Source: Bacteroidota bacterium
GTDB taxonomy: Bacteria; Bacteroidota; Bacteroidia; B-17B0; Aurantibacillaceae
Direction: 5' to 3'
Length of the DNA: 64,000 bases
Assembly (NCBI GenBank): GCA_019638705.1
Contig: JAHBTI010000001.1
Span: 248,001 to 312,000, forward strand
The notes beneath the pieces are model-generated. The model ran no database searches and was not told the origin of the DNA. It was given only the letters and a program-made list of their open reading frames with translations. Numbering within the stretch: position 1 is the stretch's first letter; the number at the start of each line of letters is the position of its first letter. A program made the position numbers and the translations under genes. Of the stretch, positions 44,522 through 52,766 are shown piece by piece.

Positions 44522-45001
44522 TTACTTTTTATATATCAACGCCACCGCGTAAGCATTTACACCCTCGCCACGCCCAACGTAACCAAGTTTTTCGTTGGTG
44601 GTTGCTTTTATGGAAATGTCGTTTTCCGTTACTTCTAAAATGGGAGCTAAAATTTGTTGCATGGCTGCGATGTGCGGATTTATTTTCGGTGCTTCCAAAC
44701 TTAAAGAGGCATCAATGTTTCCAACGGCGTAATTATGTTCTTTGAGCAAGTTCATTACTTCTTTCAACAACAATTTACTGTCTGCTCCTTTGTATTTTGG
44801 GTTGGTGTTCGGAAAATGAAAACCTATGTCGCGCAGATTTGCCGCACCAAGCAAGGCATCACAAATGGCGTGAAGCAACACATCAGCATCGCTATGACCA
44901 ACACAGCCTTTGTCAAATTCTAATTTGATGCCGCCAAGCCACAACTCGCGCCCCTCGCCAAGCGGGTGCACATCGTATCCAAAACCTATTCTTATGTTCA
45001 T
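44522..45001 (-). CDS. ispF: 2-C-methyl-D-erythritol 2,4-cyclodiphosphate synthase
   Basis: The 159-residue MEP-pathway enzyme has the metal site GYDVHPLGEG (D and H) and GHSDADVLLHAICDALLGAA, with a C-terminal TTNEKLGYVGRGEGVNAYAVALI. It forms the cyclic diphosphate that IspG then reduces; ispG is at 25201. The gene is 18 bp upstream of the PHP gene on the same strand. Confidence 0.95.
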   Translation of the reverse strand: MNIRIGFGYDVHPLGEGRELWLGGIKLEFDKGCVGHSDADVLLHAICDALLGAANLRDIGFHFPNTNPKYKGADSKLLLKEVMNLLKEHNYAVGNIDASLSLEAPKINPHIAAMQQILAPILEVTENDISIKATTNEKLGYVGRGEGVNAYAVALIYKK

Positions 45002-45006
45002 TTGTT

Positions 45007-45080
45007 ATTTTAGATTTATGATTTTAGATTTATGATTTTATCGTTCTCGACTTCGCTCGAACTGACAAAATCTTAAATCT
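45007..45080. repeat. Tandem 14-mers and composite hairpin containing a family A remnant
   Basis: ATTTTAGATTTATG occurs twice in tandem (45007-45034). AGATTTATGATTTT (45026-45039) pairs with AAAATCTTAAATCT (45067-45080) in 13 of 14 positions. Enclosed between them is GTTCTCGACTTCGCTCGAA followed by CTGAC, which matches the central and right parts of family A. It fills the gap between the pgk and ispF genes, both on the minus strand. Confidence 0.65.
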
Positions 45081-45094
45081 CACTTCTAACTTAA

Positions 45095-46288
45095 TCAACT
45101 TTCAATCGCTTGCACACCGGGCAGAGTGCCGTTTTCAATGTATTCCAAAAGTGCGCCACCGCCTGTGCTTACATAGCTTACTTTGTCTGCTAAATTATAT
45201 TTGTTAATTGCTGCCACGCTGTCGCCGCCGCCGATTAAAGTATATGCGCCGTTTTTGGTTGCTTCGGCAATATCAAATGCTGCTTGCTTAGTGCCGTTTT
45301 CAAAACTGCTCATTTCAAACACGCCCATTGGTCCGTTCCACAAAATTGTTTTTGAGTTTTTAATTACCTCGCCAAATTGTTTTGCGCTTTGCGCACCAAT
45401 GTCAAGTCCCAACCAACCGTCGGGGATTGCATTAATTGCGCTTTCTTTTTTATTCGCATCGTTGGCAAAATTATCTGCAATCACGGCATCGGTAGGAATG
45501 TACAAATTCACCCCTTTGGCTTTTGCTTTGTTCAGGAGTTCTTTCGCGGTTTCCAAACGGTCTTCTTCGCACAAAGATTTTCCGATGTGTCCGCCCATTG
45601 CTTTTACGAATGTAAATGCCATGCCGCCGCCAATTAGAATATTATCGGCTTTGTTCATCAGTTGCTCAATGATTAAAATTTTGTCGCTCACTTTTGCGCC
45701 GCCAACAATGGCAGTAAAAGGTTTTTGCGCTTCGTTTAATACTTTGTTAATGCTTGCTACTTCGCCCGCCATTACATAACCGAAACATTTAGCCTCTGCA
45801 CCGAAAAATTTTGCCATAACAGCTGTTGAAGCGTGCGCGCGGTGGGCTGTGCCGAAAGCATCGTTTACATACACGTTTCCGTGCTTGCTTAATTTTTGCG
45901 CAAAATCTTCGTTGCCTTTTTCTTCTTCTTTATAGAAGCGCAAATTCTCCAACAATAATACTTCACCGTTTTTTAATGCGGAAGATTTTGCGAATGCTTC
46001 ATCGCTGATACAATCATCTGCAAATTGAACGGCTGTTCCCAACTGTTTGCTTACTTCACCAACAATATGTTTTAAAGAAAATTTATTTTCTGCGCCGTTT
46101 TTTGGTCTTCCCAAATGGCTCATCAAGACTATGCTTCCGCCGTCTTTCAGTATTTTTTTCAAAGTAGGAATGGCAGCGCGAATGCGGGTAGTGTCCGTTA
46201 CTTCAAATTTTTCGTTTAAGGGAACATTAAAATCCACGCGAATAACTGCGCGTTTGTTTGAGAAATTAATTGAATCTACTGTCTTCAT
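45095..46288 (-). CDS. pgk: Phosphoglycerate kinase
   Basis: The 397-residue glycolytic enzyme transfers phosphate from 1,3-bisphosphoglycerate to ADP. The substrate-binding blocks [20 protein letters not shown] and ENLRFYKEE, the linker GGAKVSDKI, the nucleotide-binding GGGMAFTF and WNGPMGVFE, and the helix-capping GGGDSVAA are all in order. It is transcribed in the same direction as ispF but is separated from it by a repeat element. Confidence 0.96.
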   Translation of the reverse strand: MKTVDSINFSNKRAVIRVDFNVPLNEKFEVTDTTRIRAAIPTLKKILKDGGSIVLMSHLGRPKNGAENKFSLKHIVGEVSKQLGTAVQFADDCISDEAFAKSSALKNGEVLLLENLRFYKEEEKGNEDFAQKLSKHGNVYVNDAFGTAHRAHASTAVMAKFFGAEAKCFGYVMAGEVASINKVLNEAQKPFTAIVGGAKVSDKILIIEQLMNKADNILIGGGMAFTFVKAMGGHIGKSLCEEDRLETAKELLNKAKAKGVNLYIPTDAVIADNFANDANKKESAINAIPDGWLGLDIGAQSAKQFGEVIKNSKTILWNGPMGVFEMSSFENGTKQAAFDIAEATKNGAYTLIGGGDSVAAINKYNLADKVSYVSTGGGALLEYIENGTLPGVQAIES

Positions 46289-46408
46289 ATAATTAAATCA
46301 GGGCGCGAAGGTAATTATTTTTTGTTTGTCGTGCCCGTTGCAGTCGGCTCAAACTTTTTTCAGAAAAAACACCAAGCCAAGCGTTCTTTCCCCATTAATC
46401 AATACACT

Positions 46409-46633
46409 TTATTTTAAGTTGAATAACTCGGATATTGACATTTCAAAAGCATCGGCAATGGCAAACATAATGTGTAAGCCTGTGCCAAATTCTCCTTTTT
46501 CTATGCGCTGAATGGTGCGAATATCCACATCACAAAAACCCGCAAGCTCTTGTTGCGAAAACTGTTTTTCTTCCCGCAATTTTTTAATGCGTTTACCGAG
46601 TTTTTTTATTTCCGAAGCGTAGGCTTTCTGCAC
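46409..46633 (-). CDS. XRE-family HTH regulator, single domain
   Basis: The 74-residue protein is essentially one helix-turn-helix domain. LGKRIKKLREEKQFSQQELAGFCDVDIRTIQRIEKGE contains the Cro/C1 pattern, and ALDAFEMS-type IADAFEMSISELF follows. It lacks an effector domain. A GTG at 46633 is the only reasonable start. It is divergent from the YecR-like lipoprotein gene, 94 bp away, and probably controls that small islet. Confidence 0.82.
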   Translation of the reverse strand: MQKAYASEIKKLGKRIKKLREEKQFSQQELAGFCDVDIRTIQRIEKGEFGTGLHIMFAIADAFEMSISELFNLK

Positions 46634-46676
46634 GAATCAAATGTGCAAACCGCGTTTGTTTATGATTACGACAAAT

Positions 46677-46707
46677 TTGCCATAACAAATAATTTTTTGT
46701 AGGTTTG
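46677..46707 (+). promoter_or_regulatory. Promoter of the YecR-like gene, TTTG-N19-TAGGTTTG
   Basis: TTTG at 46677-46680 and TAGGTTTG at 46700-46707 match the Bacteroidota consensus exactly, with a 19-bp spacer. Transcription would start about 14 bp before the ATG at 46728. Confidence 0.65.
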
Positions 46708-46727
46708 GTGGCATAAACATTGAGAGC

Positions 46728-47057
46728 ATGAAAAAAGTAAAATCAATAAGACAACTTTCTTTTATTGGACTTGGCATAATGCTTATCTTGACTTCCTGTG
46801 AATCAATAAAATATCTTCAAATAGCAGACGGAAGCAAATCTGATGGTACACTTACATTAGTATATGAATATGGTGCTTTTGAAAAACCCGTTGTTCAATG
46901 GGACCAAGCAAAACAAAATGCAACTAATAAGTGCAAATCTTGGGGGTATAATGGTGCAGAGTTCTTTGATGTTGGGGTAACTAAATGCATTGGATATGAT
47001 GGTTACGGAAATTGCATTCGTTGGCGTGTAATATACAAATGTCAATGCACCAATTAA
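46728..47057 (+). CDS. YecR-like lipoprotein
   Basis: The 109-residue protein has a signal peptide ending in a lipobox (LTSC, lipidated C24). It contains the YecR-family core: ADGSKSDGTLTLVYEYGAFEKPVVQWDQA, then CKSWGYNGAEFF, and cysteine pairs ending YKCQCTN that probably form disulfides. In enterobacteria YecR is expressed with flagellar genes. No flagellar genes occur here, so the Bacteroidota role is unknown. It is divergent from a small XRE regulator and is followed by a tiny ORF. Confidence 0.75.
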   Translation: MKKVKSIRQLSFIGLGIMLILTSCESIKYLQIADGSKSDGTLTLVYEYGAFEKPVVQWDQAKQNATNKCKSWGYNGAEFFDVGVTKCIGYDGYGNCIRWRVIYKCQCTN

Positions 47058-47108
47058 TAATGAAAAGATGAATACTAAAAAATAATATAACAAAAAAAAT
47101 AAAAGAAT

Positions 47109-47339
47109 ATGCAATCAAGCTTTGACAAAACTTTTGAAAATCATAAATCAACTTTCAGACAAAAATTCGGTATAGAATGGAATGCAAATCATCAACTCTA
47201 TGTAGCATATTTGCAGACAATTTATGTTTCGACATTAGCAGAAATTGCTAATAGCGGACTTGGGCAAATTTTATCCAAACAAGATGACACGCACCGATTA
47301 TTGCAAAGCATAAGTCAGAAATTGGACAAAAGACAGTAG
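47109..47339 (+). CDS. Small hypothetical protein
   Basis: The 76-residue predicted helical protein (MQSSFDKTFENHKSTFRQKFG ... ILSKQDDTHRLLQSISQKL) has no signal peptide and no recognised family. It lies 52 bp after the YecR-like gene on the same strand and may be cotranscribed. Its composition is normal for coding sequence here, but that is weak evidence. Confidence 0.5.
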   Translation: MQSSFDKTFENHKSTFRQKFGIEWNANHQLYVAYLQTIYVSTLAEIANSGLGQILSKQDDTHRLLQSISQKLDKRQ

Positions 47340-47356
47340 AAGAAATATAAATTATT

Positions 47357-50056
47357 TTACTTCGCAACCCCCGCCAATCTTTCTTTCCCAAAATCCAAAA
47401 TTTTATCAATAAACTCGTAAGGTTTGTAATTGTTTATTGCTGCTTGATGAAAAATGCAAGTGGCAGGTGTCATACCCGGTAAAGAATTAACTTCAATAAA
47501 AATCACTTCGGTGTGGCAATCGCTGTACACACGCACAAAAGCATCAATGCGACAATAACCTGTAACATTCAAAACTTTTGCGGCGCGTCCTAATTCTGCT
47601 TTTACTTGGTTGCTCACTTTTTGTCTGTCGGCGGCGTTGGGTGCGTAGCGTGCGGGTGTAATGTTTTGTCCTTGTCCCGCTAAAAATTTTTCTTCCAAAC
47701 TTAGAATTTCTCCGTCTGCCAAAGCTTCCGAAGCCTCAAACACTTCGTATTCCAATTGTCCTTTAGCGTTGTAGCGCGTGAGCATGCCACCTGTAATTTC
47801 CAAAAAATGCGCGGCATCTTTTTTGCTGATGAGTTCTTCCACCAAAATAACTTGCTTTTGCGGAAACTCTTCTTTGAGTTTTATTTGTAAAGTGTTGGCG
47901 GCTGTGATGTCCAACTCTTCTTCGCTGCGAAACATCAATTTGCAAAAGGCTTCAAACTCTTCCAAGGATTTTATTTTTTTTACCGCGCTGCTGCAACCGT
48001 CGTCCACAGGCTTGGCAATGAAAGGATATTTGATTGTGTTTTTCAGCGTGTCGGCAATTTTTTGTTTGTTGTTTTGCCAATCTTCTTTGTAAACCAAAAT
48101 ATGTTCGGCAACTAAAAATCCGTTGGCTTTTAAAATTTCGTTGGTGCGGTATTTGTCAATCGTAACAGACGAACTCTCTTTGTTTGAGCCGTTGTAAGGT
48201 AATCCGATTTTATCCAACTGCTCTTGAATTGCGCCGTCTTCGCCCGGGCGACCATGCAAAGCGATAAACACTTCGTCCGCTTTTTCTTTCAGTTTTGCAA
48301 AGGATAATTTTTCAGGCGAAGTTGTATAATTGTGGGAAGCGTATTTCTGCGTAATTGCTGCGCATTGCTGCATAATGGTTTTTATCACGGGGTGAACTTT
48401 AAAGTTCTCCACTTTTTCTTTAATGTCGTCGGCGTTGTCTTTCAACATCAAATTAATCGGAATATGATACAATTCGTGTGAAGTCGCGTTGCCCGTGAGA
48501 AACACGGGGAAAGGCGCGTATTTTTCAGAAGAAGATAATTTTTCAAACACGTTTCTTCCGCTTTCAACGGAAATATGTCTTTCGGTAGAATAGCCGCCGA
48601 GAATAACAGCTACGCGGGTTTTGTGGCTCGCAGCGTTTTTGTCTTTGGCAATTTGCTCGTCTAATTGTTGCAACAAACGTTTGTACTTGATTTGTCCTTT
48701 GGCTTGAATGTGGCGTTTGGCAAGGGAAGTACGAATAATAAAAGTTAAAAACTGCGAGGGATTTAATCCGATTTCCGCCGCTTGGTGAAAGAAAAACGAA
48801 CTCGGCATCATGCCCGAAGTGGTGTTTGGGTCGTTCAAAAATATTTTTCCGTCTTTGCTCAAAAAGCCGTCAATGCGGGCGTACACGTCAAAGTGCAACT
48901 CGTAAAACAGTTTTTCACAGTCTTTGCGAATGGCTTCAATTTGCGTGTCGGGCAAATCAATGGGTGTAATTTTGCGCGAAAGCCCCGGTAAATATTTGCT
49001 GCGGTAATCAAACAATTCTTTGCCTTTTCGAATTTCAGTCGGCGGAAGCGCAATAGCCACACCGTTTTCATCTTCCAACACAATGCAGGAAAATTCTTTT
49101 CCTTCAATAAATCCTTCTACCAACACGGTGCTTTCACCGTCCAAACTTTCCAACACAAAGCCGTCCGTTTTTAAATGCGTATCTAAAAATTTTATGAGGT
49201 CGTTCGGGTTGTAAATGATTGGTGCGTTTAATTCTTTGGGAGAAGAAATGCAAATCGGCATTCCAATTCCTTCGCGAATGTCAGCCAAGGTTTTTACATA
49301 ATTATTTTTTTCACTTTCTGAAAAACCTTGCCATTCCTTAGCTTCCAACCAACGTGTGAATAAGGCTTTTTCCACCGCGCTCATAAAATCCTGGTCGTTG
49401 TCGGAATTTAAAATCGTTATACCAATGCTTGAGCCTTGATTGGCGGGCTTCACCACGCAAGGCAAACCAATTTTTTCTTTTACAGTTTTAAAGTTGTTCT
49501 TATTTTTTCCCTCAATCCATTCTTCGCGGTTAATCGTCAGAAACGCGGGACTGTTAAAGCCTTTGTTTACCATCAATTCTTTTTGCAAAGCTTTGTTGAT
49601 ACCGATAGACGAGGGCAAAATTCCCGAGCCGCTGTACGGAATGTTATGAAATTCAAACAAGCCTTGTATGCGCCCGTCTTCGCCGAAAGGACCGTGCAGG
49701 CACAGAAACGCGAAATCAATTTTTTGTTTCAGTTCGTCAAGGCTTAATTTTTTTCCGATTGGTTTTATTAAATCGTTTTGTTGCGTTTCGTTCAAATCAC
49801 CCAAATTCTCTGCATACAACTGAAAAGGCGAATCGGCAGGAAGAAATTCAACAGGCGGATAAAAGTCGCGGATAGTGCCTTTGTAAATAAATTCCCAATT
49901 CAATTCCACAAAATTCCCGAAACTGTCCACAAACACAGGCACAGCATCAAACAACGATTTGTTAAGGTTGTCGTAAACCGTGCGCCCGCCCGCAAAAGAA
50001 ATTTCGCGCTCTTTGCTTTGTCCGCCAAAAATAATGCCTACCCGAATTTTATTCAT
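47357..50056 (-). CDS. Double-length D-alanine-D-alanine ligase (two fused ATP-grasp units)
   Basis: The 899-residue protein consists of two complete Ddl-like units (about 1-445 and 480-895) joined by a charged linker. The first has E16 (SKEREIS), S210 (NQGSSIGI), the omega loop FDYRSKYLPG (K354, Y355) and metal residues D396, D409 and N411. The second has E492, S689/S690 (DDGCSSAV), metal residues D838, E855 and N857, and an omega loop reading SLEEKFLAG, with Phe (F791) where Ddl normally has Tyr. Ordinary Ddl proteins are about 310-370 residues long. The enzyme should make the D-Ala dipeptide, or a variant, for peptidoglycan. A minus-strand TACTTTTG box (50125-50118) precedes it. Confidence 0.85.
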   Translation of the reverse strand: MNKIRVGIIFGGQSKEREISFAGGRTVYDNLNKSLFDAVPVFVDSFGNFVELNWEFIYKGTIRDFYPPVEFLPADSPFQLYAENLGDLNETQQNDLIKPIGKKLSLDELKQKIDFAFLCLHGPFGEDGRIQGLFEFHNIPYSGSGILPSSIGINKALQKELMVNKGFNSPAFLTINREEWIEGKNKNNFKTVKEKIGLPCVVKPANQGSSIGITILNSDNDQDFMSAVEKALFTRWLEAKEWQGFSESEKNNYVKTLADIREGIGMPICISSPKELNAPIIYNPNDLIKFLDTHLKTDGFVLESLDGESTVLVEGFIEGKEFSCIVLEDENGVAIALPPTEIRKGKELFDYRSKYLPGLSRKITPIDLPDTQIEAIRKDCEKLFYELHFDVYARIDGFLSKDGKIFLNDPNTTSGMMPSSFFFHQAAEIGLNPSQFLTFIIRTSLAKRHIQAKGQIKYKRLLQQLDEQIAKDKNAASHKTRVAVILGGYSTERHISVESGRNVFEKLSSSEKYAPFPVFLTGNATSHELYHIPINLMLKDNADDIKEKVENFKVHPVIKTIMQQCAAITQKYASHNYTTSPEKLSFAKLKEKADEVFIALHGRPGEDGAIQEQLDKIGLPYNGSNKESSSVTIDKYRTNEILKANGFLVAEHILVYKEDWQNNKQKIADTLKNTIKYPFIAKPVDDGCSSAVKKIKSLEEFEAFCKLMFRSEEELDITAANTLQIKLKEEFPQKQVILVEELISKKDAAHFLEITGGMLTRYNAKGQLEYEVFEASEALADGEILSLEEKFLAGQGQNITPARYAPNAADRQKVSNQVKAELGRAAKVLNVTGYCRIDAFVRVYSDCHTEVIFIEVNSLPGMTPATCIFHQAAINNYKPYEFIDKILDFGKERLAGVAK

Positions 50057-50117
50057 TTTTTCTTTTAGTTGAGAGTTGAATGTTTATAGATGAAAGTTTA
50101 AAGTTGAGAAATAAGTT

Positions 50118-50143
50118 CAAAAGTATGAGAATGCGTGTTCTCA
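50118..50143 (-). promoter_or_regulatory. Candidate ddl promoter with overlapping palindrome
   Basis: On the minus strand TACTTTTG (50125-50118) is an exact -7 box for the double Ddl gene. The dyad TGAGAA-N6-TTCTCA (50126-50143) sits immediately upstream, in the spacer where a repressor would act. No good -33 TTG is visible. Confidence 0.35.
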
Positions 50144-50221
50144 CAGGGCTTTTGTTTTGGAAATAATTAACATTGGTGTGTAGAAACTGTAAGGCGCAGA
50201 GGTGCGGAAAATGCGGAGTTT

Positions 50222-50668
50222 TTATTTCCCCCTCGCCGCATGGCAACCGCATTCGTGATGCTCTGCAATGTATTTAATACTTTCTTTAAACAAATTAATC
50301 AAGGCTTTTTCGTTGATGTCCGAAAGTTTTTTTATGTAAATACAAACTTTGCCCATTTTGAATTTTCCCAAATCTTTCAGCAAATATTCGTGTTCTTTTA
50401 AACCTGAAAAAACATATAAAGAAATAGCCGCTTTGCGCGGCGAAAAGCCTATGATTGCAGCATCGCCTTCGTGTCCGCTTGCATATTTGTAGTGATACCA
50501 ACCAAAACCAATAATACTTGCTCCCCACATTTTTGCGGGTTCGCCCGAAACTTTTTGCATTAATTCAATCAACTTAAAACTGTCTTGCTTTTTTTGTTCG
50601 GTATCGGCAAATGTGTTAATGAAATCAATCACACTTTTATCGCTTGGTTTTGTTTTTTGTTCTGCCAT
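50222..50668 (-). CDS. DUF1801-domain protein
   Basis: The 148-residue small protein shows the DUF1801 pattern: SVIDFINTFADTEQKKQDSFKLIELM, then MWGASIIGFGWYHYKYASGHEGDAAIIGFSPRKAAISLYV and FKMGKVCIYIKKL. The C-terminus carries an HHECGCH cluster that could bind metal. The family resembles frataxin/YdhG-like folds, and its role is unknown. It lies two bases after the YdeI-like gene in a minus-strand run. Confidence 0.85.
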   Translation of the reverse strand: MAEQKTKPSDKSVIDFINTFADTEQKKQDSFKLIELMQKVSGEPAKMWGASIIGFGWYHYKYASGHEGDAAIIGFSPRKAAISLYVFSGLKEHEYLLKDLGKFKMGKVCIYIKKLSDINEKALINLFKESIKYIAEHHECGCHAARGK

Positions 50669-50670
50669 GC

Positions 50671-51222
50671 TTATTTGTATTTATCATTCAAGCCCACACC
50701 TTGCAAAATCATGGGTTTTATTTTTTCAATGCGTGCCAATTTTGTAGTTTCCTGTTGGGCTTCGTCAATGTACAGGTTGTATTCTTTTTGTCTGCCGGGC
50801 GTGAGTTTTTCAAAAGCAGTTTTTAATGTTTTGTTTTTGCTTAAAGTTTTTGCAAACAATTCAGGAACGGCAACAGGCTTAAATTTTTCGGGTTTTAGTT
50901 TTAATCCTTTTTCTTCTGCTTCAATGGCTTCTTTCACATACTCTAAAATTTTCTTCTCGTTAATTTCATCAAGGGAAGTAAACCGCCATTGGCGCAACGA
51001 TTTTGTTTTACTGTCGGCACTCACCAACACTTTGTATTTGTCTTTTAAAAAAATGCCGTTGTGAAACCACAAAGCCACATGATTTTTGAAACCTAAAAAG
51101 CCTACCACATTTTTGCCCTTGTGCGTGTAAACATCAATGCCCCATTTTTTGGCGACATTTAATTGTGTTTTGTTTAAAATGCTTTGAAGTTTATCCAATG
51201 CTTCCGTCCAATCGTGTTTCAT
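50671..51222 (-). CDS. YdeI/OmdA-family protein (DUF1801 plus OmpD-associated C-terminus)
   Basis: The 183-residue protein has an N-terminal DUF1801-like unit (KKWGIDVYTHKGKNVVGFLGFKNHVALWFHNG) and a C-terminal helical OmdA region (AFEKLTPGRQKEYNLYIDEAQQETTKLARIEK). E. coli YdeI-type proteins have been linked to stress and peptide resistance, but function here is unproven. The gene overlaps the end of the DUF4199 gene by four bases. Confidence 0.85.
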   Translation of the reverse strand: MKHDWTEALDKLQSILNKTQLNVAKKWGIDVYTHKGKNVVGFLGFKNHVALWFHNGIFLKDKYKVLVSADSKTKSLRQWRFTSLDEINEKKILEYVKEAIEAEEKGLKLKPEKFKPVAVPELFAKTLSKNKTLKTAFEKLTPGRQKEYNLYIDEAQQETTKLARIEKIKPMILQGVGLNDKYK

Positions 51223-51707
51223 TTTGCATTTTTACTCCTTACAAACAACATTACAATTGCAGTTGTAACAATTCCCATAATTAACGCACCGATTGCCCCC
51301 TGAACAGCATAATTTTTGTAGTTGAATTGTGCTTGTGCTTCTTCTGTTGTTTTGTAATAGCCTAATTCCACAGAACGTTTTATCACGTTCGGGAAATATT
51401 CGGGCGTGATGACATAAGAAGTTATCCACTGTGTTAAAGGACTCATCACCGCAATCATTACCGACAAAATAATACCTGAAATCAAGCCTTGTTTATAGCT
51501 CATTTGTGCGTTGTAAAAATTTTTCTTTTTGTCTTTAAGTGCCAATACATACACCCAAATTGCAGGAATTGCAAACAGGTTGGTCAGGTAAAGATGATAG
51601 TCAATGTAGGTGCTGTGCAGTCCGCACAGTTTTTCCAGTACCATCCAAAGCAGGCTCATCACAGAAAAAATGACAGCCCATTTGATTTCAATTTTCAGAT
51701 TTTTCAT
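51219..51707 (-). CDS. DUF4199 membrane protein
   Basis: The 162-residue protein has four membrane helices (about 8-25, 42-56, 74-95 and 132-156) and the soluble stretch TPEYFPNVIKRSVELGYYKTTEEAQAQFN typical of DUF4199, a family confined largely to Bacteroidota. Function is unknown. It overlaps the downstream YdeI-like gene and lies 15 bp after the SRPBCC gene, within a minus-strand run headed by a two-component system. Confidence 0.82.
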   Translation of the reverse strand: MKNLKIEIKWAVIFSVMSLLWMVLEKLCGLHSTYIDYHLYLTNLFAIPAIWVYVLALKDKKKNFYNAQMSYKQGLISGIILSVMIAVMSPLTQWITSYVITPEYFPNVIKRSVELGYYKTTEEAQAQFNYKNYAVQGAIGALIMGIVTTAIVMLFVRSKNAK

Positions 51708-51722
51708 ATTATTTCATTTTGA

Positions 51723-52715
51723 TTATTTGCTTTCGCAAATATTTTTCAGTTTTTCCAACGCTTGGGGACAAGTGGTATTGTAGTAATCAATAAAATCTTC
51801 GGTTACATCTATATCAATTGTTACAGTGGTGATACCGTTGTTTTCTTCGTAAGAATAATTTTCGTGTGCGCCCGCCCATTTTTCAACTTCTGCGCCTTCG
51901 GTAATTTCATTGTCGCCGTCAAGTATGCCGTAATGAACAATGCCAACAAATTTGTTAGGAATGATTTCTCTAACTTCTGAAACCATTCCCCCGCGCCTGC
52001 CGTCTTCGTCCGTACCAACGAAATATATTTTGCTGCCTTTATCCCATTTGCCTTCGTAAGTTGAAGTGGGGTTAAATGCCGCAGTCCATTGTTCGTAGGT
52101 TTTAATGTTGTCAATACCAAGCATGGTTTTGTAAACTTTTTCGGCACTTGCCTTGATGTTGATGGTGTACTGTACTTTTTTCATTGTATGTGATGATTGT
52201 TGATTTTCTAAAACGTCTTTCAGGTTTTTCAAACCTTCTTCAAAGTCTTTGCTCATGTCAAAAAACAAGCTCATTAAATTCCAAGGGTACGGCGTTTTTC
52301 CTGTAATGCCCCATTTTACAAGGGTTTCATCGGGCGATATTTCCTCTACGGATAAATATGCATGAGCCGCATCGCCAAACCCGAAATCTAAATCGGATTC
52401 AATTTTTTCGCCCTCCACAATGTTTGTAATTATTTGTTTGCCCTCACCCATTTTTTCACCGTTCCATTTGTAAGTAAAACCAACCGTGCCGTCAGAGCCC
52501 TCATATTCTTTTTTCATGGTGGAATCCATTCTGTACCAAACACCAAAGTTTTCCTGATTTTTTATAAACTTGATGTAATCAAACACTTCCTGCCTGGGTT
52601 TGTTGATTGTGATTTCACTTTCAGCGTTAAATTTTTTCGGCACAAACAGTGCGGCGATAAGTGGTATTGCAATTAGTATCAATAATACAATGCCGATTTT
52701 TTTTGCGATTTTCAT
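51723..52715 (-). CDS. Membrane-anchored protein with two SRPBCC domains
   Basis: The protein has 330 residues. An N-terminal anchor helix (MKIAKKIGIVLLILIAIPLIAAL) is followed by one SRPBCC/START-like domain (about 30-170). A second begins at M178 (MKKVQYTINIKASAEKVYKTM) and runs to the end. Each half alone would be a normal polyketide-cyclase/AHSA1-type protein, so this looks like a fusion of two adjacent genes. SRPBCC folds bind hydrophobic ligands; no ligand can be named. The methionine at 178 could also be an internal start. Confidence 0.83.
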   Translation of the reverse strand: MKIAKKIGIVLLILIAIPLIAALFVPKKFNAESEITINKPRQEVFDYIKFIKNQENFGVWYRMDSTMKKEYEGSDGTVGFTYKWNGEKMGEGKQIITNIVEGEKIESDLDFGFGDAAHAYLSVEEISPDETLVKWGITGKTPYPWNLMSLFFDMSKDFEEGLKNLKDVLENQQSSHTMKKVQYTINIKASAEKVYKTMLGIDNIKTYEQWTAAFNPTSTYEGKWDKGSKIYFVGTDEDGRRGGMVSEVREIIPNKFVGIVHYGILDGDNEITEGAEVEKWAGAHENYSYEENNGITTVTIDIDVTEDFIDYYNTTCPQALEKLKNICESK

Positions 52716-52766
52716 ATTTGTTCGTTTTTAATTGTTATTTATATTGTTTTATGTTTGAGTGCGATA

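Noticed and set aside
45183..45779. 198-residue plus-strand frame opposite pgk
   Set aside because: It is antisense to a clear phosphoglycerate kinase gene and reads as a reversed version of its codons, with no domain.
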